From positions 3,968,001-4,032,000 of the forward strand of contig OY744473.1 in NCBI GenBank assembly GCA_963556145.1: 64,000 nucleotides of DNA. Direction: 5' to 3'. The notes beneath the pieces were generated by a model. It was not told the DNA's origin, ran no database searches, and saw nothing but the letters and a program-made list of their open reading frames with translations. The DNA is from Hygrocybe punicea. Its lineage: Eukaryota; Basidiomycota; Agaricomycetes; Agaricales; Hygrophoraceae. This document shows positions 54,020-64,000 of the stretch, one piece after another; positions within the stretch are counted from its first letter, which is position 1, and each line of letters starts with the position of its first letter. The position numbers and the translations under genes were made by a program.

Positions 54020-54700
54020 CACGAATCCAGATGAACCTGATGCCTCCAAACGACTCGCATTCCAACCCAACATAACCCAATGTGACATGACATGATGTGA
54101 CCAGATGTATGCCACTTTGTCATGGCCACTTTTGGACCAAATCCGACAGCCTCGTAAGCCCCGGAGTCCCAATTCTAGGAGATGGATCTCATTGGACTCA
54201 ATTCCTGACTTCAGACTTGCCCTATATACACATCCCCTCGTCCTTTTGGAGATATAGATGCCATTTTAGATCTTTTTCTTGGATATGTGTTTTGCCCTCC
54301 ATTTTGATTTTCTCATTGCATTGTAACCCCCCTTTTCACATCCCCATTCCAACTTTGCTTTGTAGTTTTCCATTGGCTGAAATAGACATGACCCAAAGTA
54401 GACTACCCACTCATGTACTATAAAAAAATGGTCCCCGATGACCATACAAAAACAAAGAGATACCCTTAGTCCCCGTTTCCTTACAGTCAGAATCATCTTT
54501 TAATCCCTTCAAATGCTTGAGATCCTTAGACTTTTGTAGTTGTCCTCATTGACCTCCTCTTAGTTTCTATCATTTGTTCATCGTTCCCAACCTGACCCAA
54601 CCCAACCCAACCTGCTGTACCCAATGTCGTTGGCATCATCAGGTTCCTTCTTGTTTAATCTGTTTTCAGTCCGGATTATCATTATTTATCTATTTTCTTA

Positions 54701-55652
54701 TGGTGCAAATCATCTAGTCACCACCAAAATGTGACAGATGCCAAATTGGGGTCCATCAGATCTCGCATGGCCAACCCTGAATGATGGTGGCTGGGTGCTT
54801 TTCATCACCAGCAAGATTGTATAAATGATTTTTATCATAGTTAATAGACAATAAATGGGAACTTTGTCTGAACACGGCAAACATTTTAACCCTCTACCAT
54901 GACTATCCCACCAAAGAAATATCTTAGGGTAGCAGCTGAATGAGCACAGACAGCATGAGCACAAGATTATCTGCAACCCCGTGTGCATGGCTCTCCCCGG
55001 TCATCAAGGTCAACAGTTCTTCAGAATCTGAATGTGGGTACAAAGGCGGAGTTAATGTCAATCTCACTGATGAGGAAGACGACAACAACTTCATGGAGCT
55101 GGTTGCTGGGTGGGAGTCAGTATCAGAATTCGATAAGGCAGATGTTGTGAAGCGTTACCTTCGGGAGAACTGTGACATGTCCTTTGACACTCTCAAGAAC
55201 AATATGCCCGTCACACTCAAAGCTGTCCCTTTGGAAACTATCCAGAAATGGGAGCATCGGATGTACAGATGGATGGAAGCTTACAAGGGTGATCTGGAGA
55301 CTCGTGAGGCTCAAATAAAGGTAAAGGCATTCAGTTCAACTAAATACAAGTCCCATTGTTGTGTTCCGGAGACAGTAGCTGTGGCTCTTGATGTCTAAAG
55401 GGACTTATTTCCTGTTTAGTATATTATGTAATATACTTATATATTATATAATGCACTATATATGGTAAACACCAATTTCAGCCTCAAAAAAAAATTGAAC
55501 TCCCTCAATTTTGATCCAATAAAAATTCTGTCTTGGGAATTTATTCCTTACATCAAATGGAGCATTTTGGCAAGACAACTAAGAAAAATATCTACTTATG
55601 AAAGCTCCCAAATCTTTGTCACATTTTGGTGGTGACTAGATGATTCGCACCA
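54701..55652. mobile_element. 952-bp TIR element with TA duplication
   Basis: Inverted ends TGGTGCAAATCATCTAGTCA and its partner (one mismatch over about 34 bp), flanked by TA at 54699-54700 and 55653-55654, inserted in the solo LTR. It carries one short frame at 54940-55398 and no catalytic domain, so it looks like an internally deleted Tc1/mariner- or pogo-like element. Confidence 0.8.
54940..55398 (+). CDS. 152-residue frame in the 952-bp element, likely transposase N-terminal remnant
   Basis: ATG at 54940, TAA at 55396. Contains EEDDNNFMELVAGWESVSEF, VVKRYLRENCDMSFDTLKNN and the basic helical block ETIQKWEHRMYRWMEAYKGD...EAQIKVKAFSSTKYKSHCCV. The latter looks like the DNA-binding N-terminal part of a basidiomycete transposase, but there is no DDE region. 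It could act as a DNA-binding remnant or be inactive. Confidence 0.5.
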   Translation: MSTDSMSTRLSATPCAWLSPVIKVNSSSESECGYKGGVNVNLTDEEDDNNFMELVAGWESVSEFDKADVVKRYLRENCDMSFDTLKNNMPVTLKAVPLETIQKWEHRMYRWMEAYKGDLETREAQIKVKAFSSTKYKSHCCVPETVAVALDV

Positions 55653-55793
55653 TAGTTTATATGGCGGCTTTACTTTCCATTTCTTTACTACTCTTTTACC
55701 ACTATCCCCAACACTGGTTATCCACTGTCACTTCTACGCTGACACCCTTGGTTAGGATTTATGTTCCAAAGCCACCCCCAAGCCACATCTACA

Positions 55794-57340
55794 CTGTCAT
55801 CATCATCAACAGCCACAGCCACGCTCCTGCACCCATCTGTATTGGGTATCCAGCCTACACTGAGCTCACCCATGATCCCCAGTTGGCCATCCTACATTAT
55901 ATGTCTGGGTCATGCTCTGGTGGCTCAAGGGCGCTGACACTGGCATCTTGGGAGGGGTTATTGGCAGGCTAGGTGCCTCTGGGGTGGCTGGTGTGAAAGG
56001 AATGCTAGGTGTTGGTGGTGCTGGTGGCATAGGTGGGAATGGTGGGGGTGTGGATTCTCTAGAGGTGAGCTTTGAGTGGAAGAGGGGATGGAATGATAAA
56101 CGGTGGAAGCATGGGAAGTGAATCGCAAGGGCAGTGAGGAGGGATGTGGATTGTGATCATGATCAGGGTGGGCTGGATGGTGGGAGTCGGTGAGCCAGCA
56201 TTGTAGGGTCAGCATTGAATGCGGCGACAAATTTACAAGGTGTCAGCCCACTGCGCGAGGCACAGATGTTGGCCCAGGTGTGGAAGGAACAGCTATGGGG
56301 ACACCAGGAGTTGATTGCCAGCCAAAGGAGCATCGCAACAACTCAGAGTGCAGCATCAGAGGATCATGGGTCTGTATGCTCACAGTGCTGAACTGTTGGT
56401 GGTGGTGTCGATGGGAATGGGAATGGGGAGGATGAATATAGCAGGAATGGAATCTATGGAGAGGGAGATGGAGAGGACTCAGATCTGGAGGACTCGGAGA
56501 TGCCATGGACATGCACCCTCAAGGTGTGGCATGCTACCACTGCCCTTTACTCTGACCACTCTTCTGGTACCGGTGGTGGTGGTGGTGGTGAAGAGCTAGT
56601 ACTGTGCTTAAAAGTGGGCATGTTATTGCAAATGCCACACCACCCTAAAGTGGTTGCCATGCTCAAGGTCCCGTTCTCTCTTCCGGATGTGGCAGTAGAG
56701 GTGTTGGCCATGCAGCAACCACAACAACACCTACTCCCACATCCGCAGCCCCCCTGTCCACAAATACCATAACTCATCACTGCTCCACAAACATAGTGCT
56801 GGCCCATTTTGAGCCTCCATATGGACAGCCTTTTCCCTCTGGGAGCCGCTGGTGGTGAAGGGAGGACAAGGAGAGGGGAATGTGGAACAGAGTGGGGGAG
56901 CTGGGGAGCGCAGAATGGGAACAGGCAGCAGGGTGGTGGGGCAGGGCAGGGGGAGCAGGGCAGCAGGAAATGGGCTCGTTCATACTAGTACATACAGCAT
57001 CACATTGTTTTTCACTTGAAATTTTAATTGCTCTGGATATATTTGAATCGGCAAACTTCGTTCCAGAGTGCAATAAGGAAAAAAAAAAATTGAATGGTAA
57101 TTACATGACAGAAAACTATTTTAAACTTGGGACTTTTCACTGGGGTTCAGGTCAGGTGCTGATTTTTTTGTCCTGAACTGGAAATTTTGAAAGTTTGAAA
57201 CTGAACCTCATATGAAGAAGTTATAACCACTCTCAAAGACATTGAAGAAGCTGGCACAATCAGAAGGGTGCTCGTTATGGTGCTTCCGTCCTGACTGTGA
57301 TGCTGGTCAGGGACATAACAATTTGGTAGAAACGCGACGA
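55794..57340. other. No recognisable gene
   Basis: G-rich and TGG-repeat-like sequence (for example GGTGGTGGTGGTGG near 56574) with several overlapping low-complexity frames on both strands. None has a convincing start, motif or splice structure. Confidence 0.4.
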
Positions 57341-57349
57341 TGTTGACTG

Positions 57350-57511
57350 GTTAACTACTGCTGTTCCGGCCCGGCTTGGCCCGGCTTTGGCGGCTTTGGC
57401 CTGGCCTGAAGGGGCTCCGGCTTTGTAAAACTTCTAGCCAAGCCAAAGCCATCAACCACAGCTTGGCCCTGGCTTGGCCCGGCTCAGGCCACGGCTTTCT
57501 AGCCCTACTAC
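57350..57511. repeat. GGCCCGGC/GGCTTTGGC subterminal repeats of the hAT element
   Basis: Alternating GGCCCGGCTTGGCCCGG and CCAAGCCAAAGCC blocks, ending GGCTTTCTAGCCCTACTA. They lie just beyond the 3' end of the hAT transposase gene and resemble the repetitive subterminal regions of hAT elements. I could not define the exact terminus, and the other end of the element lies outside the window. Confidence 0.5.
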
Positions 57512-59919
57512 CCAGCGAACAGGCAAGGTTTGTTTATTGAGGCACAAGGGACGCTACTCTATGTCGGACATAGGCTCATCTTCATCATCAACCGGCGACA
57601 CATCACCTGAGTCATCTGTATCCCCATCGTCCTCACCAAAGCCATAACCAGCTTCCAATTCTGCTTCCAATGCCGACGAGGGTGCTTGCTCCTGAAAGAG
57701 TAGATCATTTCGTATCGCACACTTAATACATTGTAAAGCCTCAACAATGTCTCCTTTCAAACAGCTGCGGCGTTTGCTGATTGTAATACCACCATGGGAG
57801 AATGCACGCTCGCTTGAGACCGATGATGCCATAATTGCCAAATAGTTCCGGGCTACAGGAACCCAAGCTGGATAGCGATGGCCATTGACCTACAAGGATT
57901 CACTTATTTTGAATAAGATAAGATGTTGGGTTCAACCTACCCCCCACCACTCGACAGTGGTCCAGCCATCTGGCACATGCTCGATAGTATCCAGGTAACT
58001 GCGGAAGTCACGTAACCAGGGCCGCTTGGGATCGCTGGGCAAATTTTCCCGCTCATCATCAGTTGGGCCTTCCTCATCACTAAGCTCACGGAGGAGTGTG
58101 CCGAGTTTGCTTTTCATTGACGGTGTTGATTTCATGGTGGAATTAGTTGGCGATGTTGTATAATGTTCTTTGAACTGATTAAAGGTGGTCAATAAATCAT
58201 CACCGACACGTCAAACAAGGACTCACTACATCTTCAACACACTGTAAGACGTCGGCTTGCAGGTCCACAGGCCAATGCTTTTTAAAATATCCAAGCTTCT
58301 CTCTTGGATCGAGAACTGACAAATGTCGGGGGCAGCAGGGCAGCGAAAAAAAGACAGACTCACCCATGGCCACGATGTATGCCAGTGAGTCTGTGGTTTT
58401 CTCATAATACTGGTCAATCTTCACGCATCCAGCCTGTAGTGCTGCGGCAAATCTCTCGTATTTTGGCCGTTCGGCACAAGATGACCAGGCTTTATGTAAT
58501 GCTTCGAGCGTGGGGATAGCAAAATGGAGCGTTGGGACTTTGCTGGAGGAGAATGATTGTTGTGCATTGTCGGCGTGCTGAAATGGTATCAAGTCACAAA
58601 TATAGATGGTTATCTAGAGCAACGTACACTCAGAAGCCCTAAAAAAACTCTAACTCGTTCCCATTCCTCACTGCTAAGCTTCAGTTCACGGATTTTGTCC
58701 CGTTTTGCGGTTTCAACTTCCTCCCACCGTAACTCATCAACAAAGTTGTCGATGGACTACGGGTATCATCAATAGCAAACAGGAATCAGGCGGAATCAGA
58801 GACGTACTGCTTTGTGACGTTCTGCATGGTCAAGCATGACTTAGGTGGATGACCACCGTACCTTCATATCGATCTTAAGCTGGACGGGGTGCGGGACGTT
58901 GGCTTTGGTTAGAATGGTCTTCCACATTTCTTTGCGTTTCGAAGATGACCGTTCCTGATGAGTGGCTCAATCAACGTTGTCATACCAATCATCACCAGAT
59001 ACACACCTTGACAACGATTGCCCTCACTAAGCCTACCTCATCACGATCAATCGGAATATGAGTGTCTGGGTTCTTGGGGTCGAAATGCGGAGCTTTACTA
59101 AAGGTCCCAATGAGCGCTTGGGTTGCTAAGTTAATAACATGTGCAAGGCAACTGTATATACATTGATAAGTGAAAGTGAGGTCACTGGGTTAGGCCGACA
59201 CACAACTCACTTGATTTTCCTCATTTTCCAATTATATTTCTTGCCACTGGCCCCTTTGATGCGTGTAGCAAACTCCTCTAGCATCGTAGAATTATTTGAG
59301 GCGTTGTCGCATGTGATATGACCAATCTGTAGCACCAGATCAACGCATGAAGTAGTCCATAGAAGGGACATACCTTATGCTCAATCCCGACACGTTTGAC
59401 AATCTTGAATAACACTTGGCCTAATCGAATACTGTTATGTGCATTGTTGACCCACGTGAAGCCAAGCAGGGCATTCTTGAGTTCCCATTTGCCAGCTTCT
59501 GTCTCATCGATCCAATGTCCGGTAACTGCGAAGTAGCCGTCGCTATTGCCTGCTTGCCAGGCATCACATGTCAGGCTAACCTCACCCACGACTAGTGTTG
59601 CCGAAGTTCAGTTCGGTCCGGTTCCGACCCTTTTTGGCGGAACCGCGAACTGAACTTCGGGTCCGGTTTGGCGCATGGCCAAACCCGGACCCAGACGGCG
59701 TCGAACCGTCTCTTCGCGTTCGGTCTGGGTTCAGACACGGTCTGAAACCCAGACCGAGGTGGGCTCACCCCGTCCGTTCTCCTCGCGAATGGCAGGCACG
59801 TATCAATAGATACGGCGCTGCACTTCACGAGGTAGATGGGTGCGGGGGAGCCCTCCGGTGTCCCCAAGGGATGTGGAGGGACGGGGTCTTGTCCCGTGGT
59901 CCCTGCGTGGCATTGCCGG

Positions 59920-60450
59920 CGCTGCTGCTGCCAACCGTTGTCCTCGTCGGGGCGGTGGTATGGTTGTGGTGGTGTTGCTGCCATGGCTGCTGCTGCTGCT
60001 GCTGCTGTCGCCGTTGCTGCTGTTGTCGCCATTGCCGCTGCCACTGTTGCTGCTGCTGCTGCTGCTGCTGGCTGTCGCCGTTGTCGTTGCCATGCCGCCC
60101 CTGGTGGTGGTGGTGTTGCGGCTGTCCTGTGTCCATTGGCATTGGATGGCTTGGTGAAGCAGCAGCAGCAGCAGCTGCTGCTGGCACTGCTGCTGTTGTC
60201 CTCTTCGGGTGGTGGTATGGTCGCGGTGGTGTTGCTGCCACGGCTGCTGCTGCCGGCGTTGCTGCTGTTGCCGGCGTTGCTGCTGTTGCCGGCGTTGCTG
60301 CTGTTGCCGGCGTTGCTGCTGCTGTTGCAGGTGCTTCTGCTGCTGCCGGCGCTGCTGATGGCTGTTGCCGTCGTTGTTGATGCCGTTGCCATTGCCACCG
60401 CTGGTGGTGGTGGTGGTGGTGGTGGTGGTGGTGGTGGTGTTGCGGCCGTC
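59920..60450. repeat. GCN/CTG triplet tract (hAT copy 5)
   Basis: Includes GCTGCTGTTGCCGGCGTTGC repeated about four times near 60245-60330 and GGTGGTGGTGG near 60395-60440. Long frames on both strands are by-products. Confidence 0.85.
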
Positions 60451-60673
60451 CCGCGTCCGCGTTGGCGCTGGGATCCATGTTGTGCCGGGTCGTGTGCGTT
60501 GCGGTCAAGTTGCCTGTGGCAGATAATATTAGTAAAGTTAAGAAATTTTATGAGACTTACCTGTGTTCATGAACGCGACAATGTGTCGCATTCATTGGCC
60601 TTGCGTTGTTGCGGTGTTGGTGAAGAAAACCTACGTGTAATGGTCACATGATACTGTTTACCACGAAAAAGTA

Positions 60674-63335
60674 AGATTGGCCTCATTCATATACGACAAA
60701 CGTCACGTGAAGTGACACAAATGTGACACATACTAATCTAAGTCCTAAATTAGAATAACTAAGGTTATAAGTAGTATCAAGAGCGGAAATCTAGTTTTGC
60801 AATCTCAATTTCTCGAAGTATACTTTCTGTGAGAACTCGATGACTCCTGTACTTTTTGGAAGCCCATGCAGCAAGCTTTCCATTAAGACCCATGCTGTAG
60901 AGCATCATAAAATGATGTGATCGCCAAGCATACCTAAGTTTAAGATTAGAGATCTATCTCAGACTCGGTCATGACAACATACTGTCTCATTGATGTAAGA
61001 GGGACAGCATCCAAAGCTGCAACCACATTCCACTCCAGGTCTGCTTCCTTGGATGATGCAGGAAATTGCCTATAGGTCCATTTTGCAAACCCCCAGCATT
61101 GTTCAATAAAGTTGAGTTCTGGGTGGAACTTTGGCAAGAACAAAACCTGGAATCCTCGTGCTTGACACTCTGTCTCAAGAAGTGATTCCACGGCAATGAA
61201 ATCTGGCTGGTTAAAAAGGACTCTGCGACAGCAGCATCGTGTCTCATCTGGCGGACATTTGAAGTTTGGGCATTCTGCTCGTAGTTTTGATTCCTCTACC
61301 AGTCCACGTTCCTGCAAAATCACCGCCATCCCTTTGAAGAGACCAGCCTTAACATGCCCTTCCGGAAAATACAGTGGTTGGGGTGCTCCATTTGGTAGGC
61401 TGGCATCGCCCATCTGTATGGTGACCTTTGTGACTCTGCCATTTGAGTCGTACACAGGTGATCCATCTGGTTTTGTCTTTGTCACGTCCACTCCCCAGTT
61501 TTTTTCAGGTTTAGATGTTCCCTTGGGCATTTTTCGTGCAGACAGAGCATCGGCGGCATGTTTGCGATGTGTTGGGGCATTGTCAAAAACCAAGACATGC
61601 TTGTGTTCAGGATAATACTTGGTGAGGATACCCATTGCCTTTCGAGCATGCGCCAACACATCTTCATTTGTGAAGTATCCATCACGGTTCTTCCCTGCCT
61701 TGAAGAGGATCCTTGCTGACTCTCTACCATCTGGAGATCGCAGCCATCCAAAATCAGCTGACACAAAATCAGCCGCCATCAATGATGCACCTTCGCCTTT
61801 GGGTCGCGGCACTGCCTTCTCTGAACTGTGCACCCACCGTTTCTGGCGCCGATCATTTGCATAGAAAGTGCTTTCGTCATGGAACCAGACAACGACTAGT
61901 TGCCGGGGACCAAATACAGGCGGCTCGCCTGTGCTTGTATCTCTGTCTTCTTCCTCCACAGGGTTTTGGTCTTTCCAGAGCCGTGTTCTGGTTTCGATGT
62001 CGGCCCACTGACGGAGAAACACATTTTGTTGGAAATGGACTACATCCGCACGCTCATGGCCATCTTCAAATTGGCCGCTTGGCTTCAATGTCCAACGGCA
62101 ACCCATTTTCTTCATCCAGCGTTGTGCTGTTGACAAATGGATTGTCTTTTTTAGTTTGAGCCGAGCCTTCACATCAGGTTGGTCAAGATAGTCGCAAACA
62201 TCTTGAGCGCGGACATATTCCCCAATTGACTGCAGGTGGAGTTGGATCTCCTGGGCCAAATCCTCATCATCGAGTCGTGACCGTGACCAAGCGCCATAAG
62301 GGTTCAGCGGTATGTCGTCTCGATCTTTTATGTATGCTTGAGTCCATTCACGGAGCTTTCGTGCAGCATAAACACTTTGTCCAGCTGTATGTGCAACATG
62401 GAGGGAAGCTGCCATCCAACACGCGTCATTTTTCCCTACCACTAATTTATTTGACACTGAATGATCCGTATAAACCCAAAGCAGCGATTGCATCTGCTGC
62501 AATCGTGTCCGCAACAGCAAGTCAAACCCAGGATCTTTGTGGCCAGCTTGAGACTTTCCAAGTCTCCGAGGATGTAGGAGGGCTTTGATGTCAGCCAGGG
62601 CTGCTCTTGCTGCATCCATGTCTGGGGGAAGGTGTAGCTTGATGTTGTGTGCTGGATCTGAGGACAGGTTCTGAGTTCTTGGCCCTGTGTCGTTCAAGGT
62701 GCGTCTGTGGCTGCTGTCTTCCCAACTGCCTCCAATTATCGACTCGGCATCACTCTCGGCGTCACTCTCGGCATCCAGGCACTCCTAGTCCTCATCAGCA
62801 ACGACCTGATCTGCATCGCCCTGCTGATTCTTGTTGGATTGACATTGGCCCTCACGAAATGCCACTATTGGCACATCATTTTCATGCTGCTTCAAGGCCT
62901 TGTTGTTCGGTGCTTCATCAATTGGTGCAGGGTCTGGACTGTTTCTCGCACTTGGACAGATCTGATACGTCAAGTCAAGCAGGTCAATTTTTTCACTCAG
63001 AGAACATGCAGACACTCACATTCTCTTTATCCTCTGTAACAGCATTCCGTTTACACTTTTTCGTAGCCCAATGACAAAGATTCTCGACCCGAGACATGGG
63101 ATTCCGTTTGCGTTTGGACATGTGATAGACAAATTCAAAACACGAATTTGTCATTCACTCGCTCAATTCAAGTTTATGCAAAAATTTAAAACGATCATTA
63201 TTTTTTGAATAAGAAATAAAAAATATCCATAGTTTTCATTTAGCCTTTAATGAATTGTACCATTTGTATAACGATTTTCTCGATATTGTCACGCATTTTC
63301 ACGTGACGTTTGTCGTATATGAATGAGGCCAATCT
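60674..63335 (-). mobile_element. DDE transposon (Tc1/IS630-like) nested in hAT copy 5
   Basis: Inverted ends of about 40 bp starting AGATTGGCCTCATTCATATA, perfect over at least the first 39 bases, flanked by TA (60672-60673 and 63336-63337). The corresponding empty site is seen in hAT copy 1 around 14405-14440 (AGTAAGTAAAGAAATACGAA). Carries one transposase gene on the minus strand. Confidence 0.93.
60946..63121 (-). pseudogene. Transposase of the nested DDE element, one in-frame stop
   Basis: Exon 1 is 63121-63020 (34 residues, starting MSKRKRNPMSRVENL), then a 58-bp GT-AG intron, then exon 2 at 62961-60946. The protein of about 705 residues has a helix-turn-helix-like region (KLKKTIHLSTAQRWMKKMGC) and catalytic boxes VVVWFHDESTFYANDRR (D), KHVLVFDNAPTHRKHAAD (D) and FLPKFHPELNFIEQCWGFAK (E), typical of basidiomycete IS630/Tc1-related transposases. 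The single defect is TAG at 62785-62787, within an acidic stretch (VADED*ECLDAESD). Readthrough or a start downstream would leave the catalytic core intact, so loss of function is likely but not certain. Confidence 0.85.
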
Positions 63336-64000
63336 TAAGTAAAAGAAATACGAAAAACAAATGAAATAAATACCTTAAAAATATCCGCGTTCGCGGTTTG
63401 GACGCGGTTTGGAGCCGTTCAGGAAATCCGGCAGGCCTCGAAACCCGGAACTGAACCCACGGTCCGGTTCAGCACTTGGCTGAACTTAGACTGAACCTAG
63501 GGTTCGGTTCGGGGTTTGAACCGGGTTCGGCCAGGTTCGGAACCGAACTACGGCAACACTACCCATGACGGTCGGACCCTGAACAAAATCAGACACAACA
63601 CATAGGGTTTTGTGACGCACACACATTAAGTTGGGCCTTTAGTTTCTTGAGGTGCTTACTGAATGTCCGTTTGATGTCTGTGCGCGTTACTTTGCGACCA
63701 GGGATCTTGACTCCCTTTGTTGCCCGAGATGCAATATCAACCATCTCCTGGAACTTCAGATGTTCAAGGGCTTGGATAGGCTGATCCGTCACAACCAGCC
63801 ATTCAACCACAGCTTGACGAAAACATTTATCCGAGTAAGGGAGGACACGCTCGGACAGTTTCTTCTCCTTAAGGTCACGGTCCAGGGTGCACGCAATCTG
63901 CTCAGCGGCTGCTTTGCGTTTTTTGATGTCACCAGGTAACTTTGATTCGAATTGGGCGGTCTTGGCCCAATTTCTGTATTTTCCCTGAATTGACATGAGA

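Larger units (their letters stand above)
53652..55793 (+). repeat. Solo (or 3') LTR of the non-autonomous element, interrupted twice
   Basis: Starts TGTAGAGACTCGATG and ends CCACATCTACA, matching the 972-bp LTR reversed. Without the insertions at 53703-54019 and 54701-55652 it would be about 0.87 kb. It is CpG-poor like the old copy. Proline-rich sequence just upstream suggests that part of the internal region is also present. Confidence 0.75.
59593..63561. mobile_element. Non-autonomous hAT element, triplet-rich family, copy 5, itself interrupted
   Basis: Duplication CCCACGAC (59585-59592) / CCCATGAC (63562-63569), one C-to-T difference at a CpG. Ends TAGTGTTGCCGAAGTTCAG and CTACGGCAACACTA. 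It is closely similar to copy 1 at both ends. The real element is 59593-60673 plus 63338-63561 (about 1.3 kb); the rest is the TA-flanked DDE element. Confidence 0.92.
57554..63996 (-). pseudogene. hAT (Ac-like) transposase gene, split by a 4-kb nested insertion
   Basis: Ten exons join in frame: 63996-63625, 63578-63562 with 59584-59374, 59326-59211, 59151-59007, 58954-58862, 58756-58628, 58577-58364, 58315-58227, 58174-57941 and 57889-57554. All introns fit GT-AG, giving 651 residues with no stop. Signatures: FRQAVVEWLVVTDQPIQALE; EVSLTCDAWQAGNSDGYFAV; IGHITCDNASNNSTMLEEFA; NCLAHVINLATQALIG; and the C-terminal dimerisation domain SSVSSERAFSHGGITISKRR. The first exon may continue outside the window (a BED finger would be expected). 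The only visible defect is the hAT element at 59593, inserted in the second exon with an 8-bp duplication. Without it the gene would be open throughout. Confidence 0.9.

Noticed and set aside
55958..56772. His/Pro-rich and Gly-rich frames on both strands
   Set aside because: Composition follows simple sequence bias; no start, splice or motif evidence.

Overview
The window looks like repeat-rich DNA of a mushroom-forming basidiomycete (Agaricomycetes). The grounds are short 43-60 bp introns, a HeLo-like/NACHT/ankyrin STAND gene, a Plavaka-type transposase, a gene that looks DUF6532-like, basidiomycete-type Ty3/Gypsy pol with an FIDD reverse-transcriptase box, and Tc1/mariner and hAT elements. 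I saw no tRNA, rRNA or CRISPR array. Only the first 6.3 kb looks like ordinary host sequence; most of the rest is nested transposons, many of which can be bounded by target-site duplications (TSDs) and terminal repeats.

Layout. 1-495: 5' part of an unrecognised gene running off the left edge. 1492-6318: NLR-like NACHT-ankyrin gene. 6606-9612: decayed Tc1/mariner element (TA TSD, 78-bp inverted ends) with a dead transposase and a dead second gene. 10.2-15.5 kb: old, CpG-poor copy of a non-autonomous LTR element. 15571-21339: young, CpG-rich full copy of the same element on the minus strand, with 972-bp LTRs. 23441-26967: short LTR element with about 161-bp LTRs. 27610-53524: a nested composite. 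Its outermost layer has 19-bp inverted ends and carries a dead Plavaka transposase, two small genes and a DUF6532-like gene. That last gene is split by a hAT-type element (35100-51522), which is itself split by a complete Gypsy element (35891-50944). 53652-55793: solo LTR of the non-autonomous element, interrupted twice. 57554-63996: a hAT transposase gene, open in every exon, split by a non-autonomous hAT (59593-63561) that in turn holds a DDE element with TA TSD (60674-63335).

Five copies of one non-autonomous hAT family (TAGTGTTGCC-type ends, 8-bp TSDs, interiors made of GCN/CTG-like triplet tracts) recur at 13.4, 21.7, 25.0, 35.1 and 59.6 kb and tie the region together. Several broken genes carry TGA stops where CGA arginine codons are expected, and the older LTR copy is poorer in CpG than the younger one. 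Both fit C-to-T decay of methylated CpG.

The most unusual points are an ASCH/PUA-like domain fused to the C-terminus of the Gypsy pol protein, the apparent multi-gene cargo of the Plavaka-bearing element, and the triplet-filled hAT family.
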